Positions 22,256 through 34,740 of a DNA stretch of 64,000 nt are shown one piece after another. A program made the translations under genes and the position numbers. Numbering within the stretch: the stretch's first letter is position 1; each line of letters starts with the position of its first letter. Source of the DNA: Anthoceros angustus (lineage: Eukaryota; Streptophyta; Anthocerotopsida; Anthocerotales; Anthocerotaceae); the NCBI GenBank assembly GCA_010909165.1, contig VJWM01000254.1, forward strand, positions 124,001 through 188,000, given 5' to 3'. Below the pieces are notes generated by a model that had not been told where the DNA came from, searched no databases, and saw nothing but the letters and a program-made list of their open reading frames with translations.

Positions 22256-24594
22256 CATATATACTCGATAAACTTGGCATTATTTCGAGAATAATGGATT
22301 TTAACTCGATGATAATAAATAATATACCTATATAATTTATTATTTAATTTTTAAAAATAATATACCTATATAATAATGAATTGGAGAAGTTTGCTAAGAA
22401 TGAAGATGGCTTCGTGCTCATCCAATGATGCAAAAAAGAGTTGTAAAGGTGACGCTACTCACCCAACGACCCGTCCACAACAAGAATTTTATGAAAAAGA
22501 GTTTCTTTTCGTCTTAATCCATTCGGAGTGCTTGCGACATAGAGTATTTGAGTCCTAGTGTCTAATACTCTTTATTTTGGGAAGACAACTTTAGTTCTAT
22601 TTCTTCGGCTAAAAAAACAATTCTAGTTCAAGACTGCTATGTTGTGTACTTCCAGAATATCGTTTTAACTAGTTTTGTGTTATACATATGCGTATATTAT
22701 TAACAATTGGTGTTAAGTTTTGAAACCGCCTTAAACACCGATTTACCTCCTGGATTTTTGGGCAAGTGTGTCCAAGCTTCCAAGAACTCGGCTGGCATAC
22801 AAGTATACTTCAAATATTTCTGCATCGTGTGACATTGTAACTAACTTATACCAAGTAATAGTCATAAAAATGAAGCCAATTTTCTTTGGCACGTCCGTTG
22901 ACTAATGACCTTGCATCACAACCTTATAATATTGCATTATGACCTTGATGTGCGTCCACTACATCCCCAAGGAGTGTTATACTTTAGGGCCTACACATTC
23001 CGTCCTATACCCAAAACCCCATTTTTCAATCAATGCAACGTGCTTTCTTAGCATCCCATAGAACCTGAATCCGTTTCCATGAAAACAACCTCTAAAGCAC
23101 ATCCTCATGCACACCCGCCACCCAACATTCCTTAAGCCCTCGAAGAGTTGTTGAAAATGGAGTAGAAGGCACAACAATATGAGGGGACCTTAAACTTCTG
23201 CCGTTTGACAACCATCAAAGTCAATGACATTCTTAATTAGACCCCGCACCCAATCTCCCAAAGCACCACAGTCCGACTCCCACAATATGCTACAACCTCA
23301 TTCACAAGTACAATGTCCCATAGTGATGCGCTAATCAAAACATCTCTAGTGATAGGGCAATTCAAAACATTTCTAGCTATAACACCATAATATTTGAACC
23401 GCGGAATATACATCAAGCGGCTTTATGCATGTATATATACTCGATAAACTTGGCATTATTTCAGAATAATGGATTTTAACTCGATGATAATAAATAATAT
23501 ACCTATATAATTTATTATTTAATTTTAAAATAATATACCTATATAATAATGAATTGAGAAGTTTGCTAAGAATGATGGCTTCGTGCTCATCCAATGATGC
23601 AAAAGAGTTGTAAAGGTGACGCTACTCACCCCAACGAATTCATCCACAACAAGAATTTTATGAAAAAGAGTTTCTTTTCGTCTTAATCCATTCGGAGTGC
23701 TTGCGACATAGAGTATTTGAGTCCTAGTGTCTAATACTCTTTATTTTGGGAAGACAACTTTAGTTCTATTTCTTCACTAAAAACAATTCTAGTTCAAGAT
23801 CGCTATGTTGTGTACTTCCGTAATATCGTTTAACTAGTTTTGTGTTATACATATGTATATTATTAACAATTGGTGTTAAGTTTTGAAACCGCCTTAAACA
23901 CCGATTTACCTCCTGGATTTTTGGGCAAGTGTGTCCAAGCTTCCAAGAACTCGGCTGGCATACAAGTATACTTCAAATATTTCTGCATCGTGTGACATTG
24001 TAACTAACTTATACCAAGTAATAGTCATAAAAATGAAGCCAATTTTCTTTGGCACGTCCGTTGACTAATGACCTTGCATCACAACCTTATAATATTGCAT
24101 TATGACCTTGATGTGCGTCCACTACATCCCCAAGGAGTGTTATACTTAGGCCTACACATTGATCCTATACCCAAAACCCCATTTTCAATCAATGCAACTT
24201 TCTTAGCATCCCATAGAACTCAATCCGTTTCCATGAAAACAACCTCTAAAGCACATCCTCATGCACACCCGCCACCCAACATTCCTTAAGCCCTCAAGAG
24301 TTGTTGAAAATGGAGTAGAAGGCACAACAATATGAGGGGACCTTAAACTTCTGCCGTTTGACAACCATCAAAGTCAATGACATTCTTAATTAGACCCCGC
24401 ACCCAATCTCCCAAAGCACCACAGTCCGACTCCCACAATATGCTACAACCTCATTCACAAGTACAATGTCCCATAGTGATGCGCTAATCAAAACATCTCT
24501 AGTGATAGGGCAATTCAAAACATTTCTAGCTATAACACCATAATATTTGAACCGGCGGAATATACATCAAGCGGCTTTATGCATGTATATACGC
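22256..24594. repeat. Tandem direct duplication, about 1.17 kb x 2
   Basis: Copy 1 is about 22256-23430 and copy 2 about 23431-24594. Both start with ATACTCGATAAACTTGGCAT and end with AAGCGGCTTTATGCATGTAT. The copies are near identical except for many 1-4 nt indels. Each unit ends with the left inverted repeat of the 17-kb element (23384-23414 with one base missing, and 24534-24565), so the duplication spans that element's left boundary. The unit is AT-rich and has no long open frame. Confidence 0.9.
24534..24565 (+). repeat. Left 32-bp terminal inverted repeat
   Basis: Begins AACACCATAATATTTGAACC and ends GGCGGAATATAC. It is the perfect reverse complement of 41548-41579. An additional copy with one G missing is at 23384-23414 in the preceding tandem unit. 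Confidence 0.85.
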
Positions 24595-25344
24595 TGAACC
24601 GGGTTCTAGATGGTCACTAAATCGCCGTTCCTGCATGTAGACATGGAGAATGTGTTCAAAATTATGGTCGAATCCACATTTTGGCTTAAAATTGCCCGAG
24701 CACACGCCAACAAGGGTATGGTGGGGACATGCCAATGGGGTTTGCACCGTCTAGCACCGATTTCAAACTCCCTTTGTGCCGGATAATGAAACCCGACGGC
24801 CTTTACATTATTCTCGCCTTATAGTGAAGGGGAACGGAAGCCAGGATTTGCAACTGGTTCCCATTTATGGTAAGAAGGTATGGAAAATGTGCTGTTTATA
24901 TAAGTGTACAAGGGTGTGCAAACTACACCGCGCACCACCGTGGGCGCTAGCATGCCGGCGCCCATCGCATGTACACCTGGCGCCGAAATCCCTTATCCAT
25001 TCCCTTTGCAGCAAATATGCCCAACATGGCCTTTTAATATCCGCTGTCAGAGGAGTAATGTCTTGTCCTGTTCCATGTTCCTCTTCACCCCAAAGAAACC
25101 AAGACATGGTATCGGCTCGAAAAGAGCTGCCAAGTTTCACGAACATTGGGTGGGCGCCACCGCTAAACGAATCCAACGAATCGAACAAAGTCATGGCAAG
25201 AAATGAAGGGTGTCAATAGGAACGGACACGAAAATGTTGTCGTGATGGGCTTAAGCATGCCACCACAAAGGGTGTGGAAAAGAGTTGCGCCTGAATTGGA
25301 AGGAGCGGACCATGAGTGGGATATATGTCGAGCTGCTCGGTCCT
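24566..25344. other. Left subterminal region of the 17-kb element
   Basis: About 780 bp between the left inverted repeat and the DUF7869-like stop codon. It holds a 22-nt near-palindrome at 24942-24963 (core GCATGCCGGCGCCC). Open frames on both strands show no domain. In the shorter element the distance from the same stop codon to its palindrome (about 390 bp) is nearly the same as here (about 380 bp). Confidence 0.5.
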
Positions 25345-28300
25345 TCACTCCTCCCCGACCTGCATCGCTTTCTCCATGTGGAATAAATGCGCATCACCAT
25401 CATCCTCCCCACCACGAGGGAGTGCAGGTTGAAGATGGGGACGGAGGGCACTTAACTTCTCTTGATAGCTTTTTATCCGCCGCAGATGATGTTTCCTAGA
25501 AGTGAGATTGAACCCATAGTACACAATGACCGCCTTATGTACAAACAACTTCAACGTTGGGTGGCTTCCATGCTTTTGCACCTTTGTTGGTAGGATGAAA
25601 TTGTCTACCTCCTCGTCCCCGGTATTCTCCGACATACTTGCCCTCGTAGGCATCGGTGCCTTCGCCACTGCTGCACCAGTATGGGTCATCGGGCCAGTGC
25701 ACACTCAACACCTTTGCAACCCGTAATGCCCTGTTGTGTGTCCCTCACAAGGTGACAATAAACATACCTTTTTAATCTCCATGATGTCACCATTCATGCG
25801 CTCGACCTCTTGCTCCCGCCTCCACACTGTAAGCACCAAGTACATGTCCTGCTGAGGCACGCCTCGCAATAAGGCTTCGCCCAAGATAGCCTCCTCGAAC
25901 TCGCAGCGGTACAAGTGCTGCCGCATCTATACCACTTCCACGGACTTTTCAACACAAGGCCAATGTTATTGTCCACTATAGTTGCAATCTCCTCTTGATC
26001 CTTCCAAGTCATTCCACCACCTCCTCCTCCGCTGGTTAACATATGTGGAAAGTTTCAAACCCTTCCTTAAGTGCTCTACTCCTTCCCGCAAAGTGAGCTT
26101 CCATCACGCTTTCTTGTCCTTGGCCTCAGAGCTAGCAGGTTGTGGGTCCTATCTCAAAGATTTGGAATAAAAGACAAGAACTCCAGCCCATCTTCCTGCT
26201 TCCCATAACGGTGAGGTCGAGTACATCTTACAACGTAACTTTACCCCCGCCGCTTTTCCTCCCGTGATTTTGAATTGGTGTTGGAATGATAGATTGTTCA
26301 CCATAACAGCCTTTTAAACTTCCGAGCTGCCTGCTTTCAACGGCCGACGAAGAACGGAAGTCCGGAACCTCGGTCAGACCTTCACTGGTTTGGCGTGAAC
26401 GCCTTGGTCAATATATCCGCATAACGGAAGAGTTTTGGCCTCTTTGTGCTTCAAATGCTTGGAGAAACACGAGAACATTTGGTCAACTGGTCATGTGTGT
26501 GACCGACAAGAAGGAACCCCACCTTCACTTTCTCAAATGTCCCCATCTCCACGAGCATATTCGGATAAGCAAACAAAGAGCTTGATTCTTGTTCTCCGAC
26601 ATGTGTTGTCCAGCTTGCAAATATAGAACCTTGGGAAGTAAGCCAACATATGTGTATCACATCTTGTATAATGCATATGGTTAAATTAGCATCATCAAAT
26701 TTATGAGTGACACGCCTGCCGTGAACGTGTGATTGTGAATCATACACCCCACCACATGGACGGTAACACGGCTATCTTCCTTTAGCTCCTTAGGCCATCT
26801 AAGTATATGCGGTAAAGATGTTTTTTCTCGATCCATACCATCGATACATAACAACATGTACTTGTGAGGCTCGGTGTATCCTTTCGCTCGATGTTTTGTC
26901 AACTTCTTCCGCTCCTCCATAAGCTTTATGCGATGTTTGTTCAATGCCTCCGATATATATCCGCCATACAACCAAATGTCATGTCGTTGTCCATGAAATA
27001 TATACCATCATTCACACGACCCTCCCCACTAACGCCTCATTTCAAATGCAATAAGGGTCGACGCCATTATAAGTCCGGGGTCTAGGTTTTGTCCACCGAG
27101 GGGCAAGGGCATCGACCCAACTCGAGAGGTCAACCCCTAAACCGAACCTAGGGTTCCGGGTTATCCCAGGCATATTGAGGCCCTCAATGGTCCTCAACGC
27201 TAGGGCGCCGAACGCTACGAAATGTCAAGGCGAAGTGTCCGGGCCACGCTCATTCGCCTTCAACTCATGGCTGCAGGCCGCCAACCCCTTTCCCTGCTTC
27301 CTCCTCCCCTTTCCCATCCCCTTCCACCCTTCCACCAAGGGCGCCGCATGCCGCGCTCTCCCCTCCTCGGTCGACCAAGTATTCTCCGACATACTTGCCC
27401 TCATGTCGGTTGCGCCACCTGCACCAAGTATGGGTCATCCACACCACCTTTGCAACCCGTAATGCCCTGTGTGTCCCTCACAAGGTGACAATAAACATAC
27501 CTTTTTAATCTCCGATGTCACCATTCATTCTCGACCTCTTGCTCCGTCTCTCCACACTCTGGTAAGCACCCAAGTACATGTCCGTTGAGGCACGTCTCGC
27601 AATAAGGCTTCGTCCAAGATAGCCTCCTCGGAACTGCGGTGGTACAAGTGCCTGCTGCGGATCTATCATACCACTTCCACGGACTTTTCAACACAAGGCC
27701 AATGCTATTGTCCACTATAGTTGCAATCTCCTCTTGATCCTTCCAAGTCATTCCACCACTCCTCCTCTGCGTTAACATATGTGGAAAGTTTGCAAACCCT
27801 TCCTTAAGTGCTCTACTCCTTCCCGCAAAGTGAGCTTTCCATCCTTTCTTGTCCTTGGCAGTAGAGCTAGCAGGTTGTGGGTCCTATCTCTACATTTGGA
27901 ATAAAAGACAAGAACTCCAGCCCATCTTACATTTCCCATAACGGTGAGGTCAGTCTTGTTTACTCGGATAACGGTAACTTTACCCCTGCAGTTTTCCTCC
28001 GCGTGATTTTGAATTGGTGTTGGAATGATAGATTGTTGACTTAACACTTTAAACTTCCGAGCCCACTGCTTTCAACGGCCGACGAAAGAACGGAAGTCCG
28101 GAACCTCGGTCGGGACCTTCACTTACGGGTTTGGCGTGAGCCTTGGTCAATATATCCCATAAGGAAGAGTTTTGGCCTCTTTGTGCTTCAAATGCTTGGA
28201 GAAACAAGAGAACATTTGGTCAACTGGTCATGTGTGGCCAAGAAGGAACCCCACCTTCACTTTCTCAAATGTCCCCATCTCCACGAGCATATTCGGATAA

Positions 28301-29068
28301 GCAAGCGCTTGATTCTTGTTCTCCGACATGTGTTGTCCAGTTGCAAATATAGAACCTTGGGAAGTAAGCCAACATACGTATGTATCACATCTTATAATGC
28401 ATATGGTTAAATTAGCATCGTTCAAATTTGCGTAGTGCGAGATCTTGTGAGCGTGTGATTGTGAATCATACACCCCACCACATGGACGGTAACACGGCTA
28501 TCTTCCTTTAGCTCCTTAGGCCATCTAAGTATATGCGGTAAAGATGTTTTTTCTCGATCCATACCATCGATACATAACAACATGTACTTGTGAGGCTCGG
28601 TGTATCCTTTCGCTCGATGTTTTGTCAACTTCTTCCGCTCCTCCATAAGCTTTATGCGATGTTTGTTCAATGCCTCCGATATATATCCGCCATACAACCA
28701 AATGTCATGTCGTTGTCCATGAAATATATACCATCATTCACGACCGACCTCCCCACTAACGCCTCATTTCAAATGCAATAAGGGTCGACGCCATTATAAG
28801 TCCGGGGTCTAGGTTTTGTCCACCGAGGGGCAAGGGCATCGACCCTAACCGCCTCGAGAGGTCAACCCCTAAACCGAACCTAGGGTTCCGGGTTATCCCA
28901 GGCATATTGAGGCCCTCAATGGTCCTCAACGCTAGGGCGCCGAACGCTACGAAATGTCAAGGCGAAGTGTCCGGGCCACGCTCATTCGCCTTCAACTCAT
29001 GGCTGCAGGCCGCCAACCCCTTTCCCTGCTTCCTCCTCCCCTTTCCCATCCCCTTCCACCCTTCCACC

Positions 29069-29230
29069 AAGGGCGCCGCATGCCGCGCCTCATCTCCCCT
29101 CCCCGAGGGCGCCGCATGCCGCGCCCCGCCCACCAAGGGCGCCGGCGCCTCATCTCCTGCGGCCCCGCATGCCGCCTCCTCCCCGAGGGCGCATGCCCTC
29201 CTCATCTCCCCTCCCGGCGGCAGCATCGGC
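29069..29230. repeat. Palindrome array 1 (GGCGCC-GCATGCC family)
   Basis: Several copies of GGCGCCGCATGCCGCGCC and shortened forms, separated by 10-25 nt of CATCTCCCCTCCCCGAGG-like spacer. It lies in a probable intron of the DUF7869-like gene. Confidence 0.8.
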
Positions 29231-30324
29231 CCCGCCTCCTCCTCTCCACTGCGCATTCTAGAGAACATGCCCCGCTTCCTCGACCAAGGGCCGACCGATC
29301 GTACCTCGACCAAGGGTCAACATCCACCATCACAACATACCACCGTGATCGATGGCCCACCGTGACGCCCAACCTTGCCCCTTTATACCATATCGGAAAA
29401 CGGTGTGGCGATATACCTTGATCCGTCACGATCCAAAGGTTCGGATGTTGAACTTTAGACCGCAAAGAGAACATTTGGTCAACTGGTCATGTGTGTGACC
29501 GACAAGAAGGAACCCCACCTTCACTTTCTCAAATGTCCCCATCTCCACGAGCATATTCGTATAAGCAAACAAAGTAGCTTGATTCTTGTTCTCCGACATG
29601 TGTTGTCCAGCTTGCAAATATAGAACCTTGGGAAGTAAGCCAAAGATACGTATGTATCACATCTTGTATAATGCATATGGTTAAATTAGCATCGTTCAAA
29701 TTTATGAGTGACACGCCTGACTTGAACGTGTGATTGTGAATCATACACCCCACCACATGGACGGTAACACGGCTATCTTCCTTTAGCTCCTTAGGCCATC
29801 TAAGTATATGCGGTAAAGATGTTTTTTCTCGATCCATACCATCGATACATAACATGTACTTGTGAGGCTCGGTGTATCCTTTCGCTCGATGTTTTGTCAA
29901 CTTCTTCCGCCTCCTCCATAAGCTTTATGCGATGTTTGTTCAATGCCTCCCCGATATATATCCGCCATACAACCAAATGTCATGTCGTCCATGAAATATA
30001 TACCATCATTCACGACCGACCTCCCCACTAACGCCTCATTTCAAATGCAGAAAGGGTCGACGCCATTATAAGTCCGGGGTCTAGGCGATTGTCCACCGAG
30101 GGGCAAGGGCATCGACAACCTCGAGAGGTCAACCTAAACGCGAACCTAGGGTTCCGCCAGTGGTCTATTGAGGCCCTCAATGGTCCTCAACGCTAGGCGA
30201 AACCCGGCCACGAAATGTCAAGGCGAAGTGTCCACCGCCATTCGCCTTCAATATGGGCGGCATGCGCCCAACCCCTTTCCCTGCTTCCTCCTCCCCTTTC
30301 CCATCCCCTTCCACCTTTTCACAA

Positions 30325-30500
30325 GGCGCATGCCGGCGCCTCATCTCCTCCCCGAGGGCGCATGCCGCGCCCCGCCTTTCACAAGGGCGCCGCATGCCGC
30401 GCCTCATCTCCCTTACCTCCCGCATGCCCGCCCCGCCTCCCCGAGGGCGCCGCATGCCGACGCCTCCTCATCTCCTCCCCGAGGGCGCATGCCGCCTCAC
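30325..30500. repeat. Palindrome array 2
   Basis: Same motif family and spacer type as array 1, inside the next tandem copy. The copies are more eroded, for example GGCGCATGCCGCGCCC. A smaller third cluster lies at 30910-30990. Confidence 0.75.
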
Positions 30501-31960
30501 TCTCCTCCAAACTCGATTCTAGAGAACATGCCCCGCCTCGACCAAGGGCCGACCGATCGTACCTCGACCAAGGGTCAACATCCACCATCACAACATACCA
30601 CCGTCGTCATCGATGGCCCACCTCCGTGACGCCCAACCTTGCCCCTTTATACCATATATCGGAAAACGGCGCTGAGCATACCTTGATCTCGCGATCCAAA
30701 GGTTCGGATGTTGAACTTTAGACCGCAGAGAACATGTTGAAAATCGATTGATTTGGGTATCTTCACGCTTGAAGTTCGCCTCCCATAGTCTCGTAAAGTA
30801 CGCATACGAAATATACCGCAGCTTTTGCTCCATGCCACATTTGTATTGTGTCCACACTTCTAGTTTGGTGAAAGTGTCGAAGATTGTAGACTTCAACATT
30901 AGGCCCGCCCCGCCCCTCCCAGGGCGCCGCATGCCGACGCCTCCTCATCTCCCCTCCCGGCCGGGCGCCGGCATGCCGGCGCCTCACTCTCCCCTCTCCT
31001 CCACCCGATGGCGCATTCTAGAGAACATGCCCGCCTTCGACCAAGGGCCGACCGATCGTACCTCGACCAAGGGTCAACATCCACCATCACAACATACCAC
31101 CGTCGGATCGATGGCCCACCGTGACGCCCAACCTTTGCCCCTTTATACCATATCGGAAAAAATGTGGGGAGTCTGATGATCCGTCTGATCCGGATGTTGA
31201 ACTTTAGACCGCAAAGAGAACATGTTGAAAATCGATTGATTTGGGTATCTTCACGAAGTTCTCGCTCCCATAGTCTCGTAAAGCACGCTGCACGAAATAT
31301 ACGCCTTTTGCTCCATGCCACATTTGTATTGTGTCCACACTTCTAGTTTGGTGAAAGTGTCGAAGATTGTAGACTTCAACATTAGGCGCCGCCGCCAATT
31401 GCGTAAATGTTGCATCCATCCATGCTATAGCGCCTAATGCATGAGATGATTTCACCCGGCTTGGCTTGCTACCATCCCATGGTGAATTCAACAAGATCAC
31501 CCTTCACCTCCTCATACCTTTCCGACCCTATGCAATACACCCTTCAAGGATTTCGTGCAACACTTGATTGGAACCGGTTTCTGTGAAAGTACATGCACTG
31601 TCTTTGCCTTCGATCCATGGTCGGGCCTTACAAGGGTCTCTGGAATGTCTCCGCCTGACCTTCCCAACATAAGAAACCTTTGCCTCTCTTCTTGAAACCC
31701 TCCTCGAAAGTCGTTGAATACATAGTTTGTTGCAACACGGTTTCCGGAAATCTTGCGTAACCGTGTCCGCCTCTTCTTCAAGGAGACACCAGCTACGCAA
31801 ACGAAACCTGTCGCTCACCGCAATGTCTCCGACATTGGCTTCGATGATAGGACACCGCAGCGAGGAGGGAACGGGAGGATGGGGAACGTTGCCATCGCCA
31901 GCAATATCGCCCCCGATGCACCAAACACTCCACACGGAGGGGCAAAGAGACCTCGCATGG

Positions 31961-32948
31961 CACGCTCATTTCGACGGGCGGGCGACATCGCTCGCCTCTC
32001 GGGCTAAGTTCCATAGCCGCATACAAGTTCAAGTTCCGGCGTCGGTGGCACATAGGGGGGCACGAATGGTTATGAGTCCTTCGCCATCCCGAGCTCGCAT
32101 ACGATTTTCACGAGAACAAGGTGAAGCATCGTCATCCACAACGACGATTACCACTCATCGCCATCCGCTTGCCTCGGGAATTTCCAGCTTGTCTACATAA
32201 GCTTGTGTTCTCACACACAGTTGTCCACAAAGAGCATTCAAAACTCGGTCCCTCATCAAAGCAAAGTTCGCGCTTTGGCCAAATAGATCAATGCTCCTTT
32301 CACCGCATGTAGGTCTCTTTGTGAGGGCAAGACTGATGCCAACAAGTTCCCGCCATCCGCAGAGTCAAGCCGCATGACACCCACTATGAACAACGCCCAC
32401 GAGACAAGGGACTCGAACGTGAGGCGACGCTTTATGAAAATTACCGTGTCCTCATCGGTATGGGTGGAGTGGAGCATGGGAAGAGACGCGCCGGTGAACG
32501 CGATCCCAAAGACCGTGAACAAGGAGGAATACACAAGCCTCGGCACAATCATATTAGACATAGCGAACTATCGCGGATGCCTCGGAGTGGCATCTTCCAA
32601 AGACCGCGGAGAAGATTTATCAAGCGGATCCGACGCCGCTATTCACAAGCGTCATAAAGTTGCGGCTTTTGCCGTTAGGGATCGGAAGGCTTTAATGTAT
32701 GTAAGTGCAACACGTGGAAAACATGGGCACCGTGAAATAAAATCGTGGCAAAGATAGCTGCCACACCAAATAAGGGTAAGTGGAAAAACAAACACCACAA
32801 CGGTGGCGACATCACCGCTTTAACCCTTGCCCCGATTTTTAAGCGCTTCCTTCCGTAATGGAGCGCCCATCACGCTCACCGGCACCGAGTTGCGCCCACC
32901 GCAAACCAAGGAAGGCCTCGAATTGCGCCTCCAAGCCGCCAGGTGAGG
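31961..32948. other. Central divergent region of the 17-kb element
   Basis: About 1 kb between the apparent N-terminus of the DUF7869-like gene (-) and the start of the triplicated block (+). It probably holds 5' exons and a bidirectional promoter. Open frames exist on both strands (for example 32256-32561 minus, with LDSADGGNLLASVLPSQRDL) but I cannot assign them. Confidence 0.35.
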
Positions 32949-34369
32949 GAGGCCGGCCGTGCGCCATTCGTGACCGCAGGAGGTGCGCCACGCCTCCTTT
33001 TGCTGCTTGAGGAGATTTGGTGTCTCACCGTGCATCCGTTGCTTGTGCGTGGCAATGGCAAGTGGGCGCAAAGAAGGAATTGGCGGTGATGGAGAAGAAA
33101 CCCGCCGCATGTGGAGAAACCAAGCCAAGAGACCAAAGGGAAGAAGGCGATCACACCCGCAAAGACCGCCATGGAGTGGATGCACACCTTCGAGCCGACC
33201 GGTCTTCCAATTCTAAGGCGCCACTTGAAGGCGAACTGGCACGCGTTGAGGGGCGACGGCCCGAACTCGGATCCGGATCGGCAAGGTGAGCACAACGAAG
33301 GGAGCAGGTGAGGGAAATCGTGGATGGCAAACTCACGTAAGATACCGCCGCAAATTCTAATCCTCACCTTTTACGCTTGAGGAGACTGCTCAATTGCGCA
33401 GACACTAACCGATTGATGAGACAATTGTCCGAGAAGGACGGCTTTTGACACAGAGTGAACTGAAAGACACAATGTGGTGTGGACACCAATGTTGAAATTA
33501 TGGATTTATGGCCACAACGGTGCTTTGCCGAATCGAGAGCTGTATGATTTGTGGTATGGGCAACTTTGATAGAAGCGGAAGGAGATCCGGATATTCAGGT
33601 CTTGGTGACTTCGAAGCCTTATGGGTTTGAAGCTTTGCCACGAGTCAAGATTACAGTGTTCGTGTTGAGCATAGCAGTTTGGTTAGCAAAAGTGTGAGCC
33701 ACGTGAATTGTCTCTCAAATTCGGAAGCTCTTCGACACGGGATTGTAAGTGTGTCTTTGGTCATTGATTTTGAAGTTTTGGAACATCTTTGCATCCACTT
33801 AACCACTTTTGGAACTTCTAACTCGTAATGCAAGGAATTTTTATCGATGCTTGTGTGAAGTGATAACAACTTCTATCATCAATCACCGTCGCGAGATGTT
33901 CTTTAGAAGGACCAGGGCTGGGCTGTCTGATTATGAATTGGAAGGAGATGAGGACGAGGCCGAGTATGGACCCTCGGATGAAGAGGATGGCCCTATACCG
34001 GAGCTGCTTGGCCAAACAGATGACGAACTGTCGGAGGAGGATGGTGATAACAACTTCTATCATCAATCACCGCGAGATGTCCTTTAGAAGGACCAGGTCT
34101 GTCGATTATGAATTGGAAGGAGATGAGGACGAGGCCGAGTATGGACCCTCGATGAAGAGGATGGCCCTATCGAGTTGCCAAACAGATGACGAATGTTGGA
34201 GGAGGATGGTGATAATGGGGTGAGGAGGATGATTGCGATTTCCATGCCGGGTGCCAACGGTGCCTTACAATCCGGTGAAGACATGGGTCGCAGCATGGAA
34301 TTGCCCGCGGGAGAACACGGGTTGGGCACCCCTCACAGTGGTTTATATCGGTATGAAGGCATGGGAGGA

Positions 34370-34740
34370 GAAGGGCGCCGATGCCGCCCTTCCTGACCCG
34401 CGCAGAAGGCGGCATCCCAAAGACTATGGGGGTGGGGCAGGCACCAGAGTCGTGGAACGGAAGAGGGCGCCGCATGCCGCGCCCGCTGGCCCCGGGAGGG
34501 GGCGCATGCCGCCCTTCCGTGCCTTTGATGGAGGCGGCGCCGCATGCCGGCGCCCGACCGGCCTTGGGATGAGAGGGAGGCGCCGCCGCCTCCCCGCCTT
34601 GGGATGAGAGGGAGGGCGCCATGCCGCGCCCTGTGCCATGGGAAGCAGAGGTGGCGCCGCATGCCGCGCCTCCCGTGCCATGGGAGAGGGAGGCGCCGCA
34701 TGCCGGCGCCTCCTCACGGGAGAGGCGCGCATGCCGCCCC
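34370..34740. repeat. Palindrome array 4 (unit 1)
   Basis: About eight copies of the GGCGCC-GCATGCC-GGCGCC family spaced about 40 nt apart, with spacers related to CCATGGGAGAGGGA and CCTTGGGATGAGAGGG. Some copies extend to GGAGGCGCC ... GGCGCCTCC. Confidence 0.85.

Larger units (their letters stand above)
25719..31210. repeat. Nested tandem duplications in the DUF7869-like gene
   Basis: Repeated landmarks show the structure. The AACCCGTAATGCCCTGT block is at 25719 and 27456 (period about 1.74 kb). The GAACATTTGGTCAACTGGTC block is at 26473, 28211 and 29469. The GACCAAGGGCCGACCGATCG block is at about 29281, 30540 and 31040. The GTTGAACTTTAGACCGC block is at 29446, 30709 and 31197. Junctions near 29468, 30728 and 31208 fall on the 8-mer GAGAACAT, which exists independently in both joined parts, suggesting microhomology or slippage. 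Confidence 0.85.
25345..31960 (-). pseudogene. DUF7869-like putative transposase, broken and tandemly rearranged
   Basis: Read on the minus strand from about 31960 down to TGA at 25345. The N-part gives a Cys-rich RKPCCNKLCIQRLS block, then a segment with TNYVFNDF and VHVLSQKPVPIKCC. Next come FDTFTKLEVWTQYKCGMEQK, YFTRLWEANFKRED and INRFSTCSLC. The core reads HRIKLMEERKKLTKHRAKGY, MLLCIDGMDREKTSLPHIL, VTVHVVGCMIHNHT, DANLTICIIQDVIH and FEKVKVGFLLVGHTHDQ. The end reads VERMNGDIMEIKK and VIVYYGFNLTSRKH. The IDGMD-x-KT, DANLTI and VGHTHD blocks are what I associate with a widespread uncharacterised eukaryotic family (DUF7869), suspected to be transposon-encoded. Exons occur two to four times with frameshifts, so the copy cannot be functional as read. 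Confidence 0.55.

Noticed and set aside
24534-24565. LTR or Helitron end
   Set aside because: The matching copy at 41548-41579 is inverted, not direct, and no Helitron Rep/helicase or CTRR end is seen.
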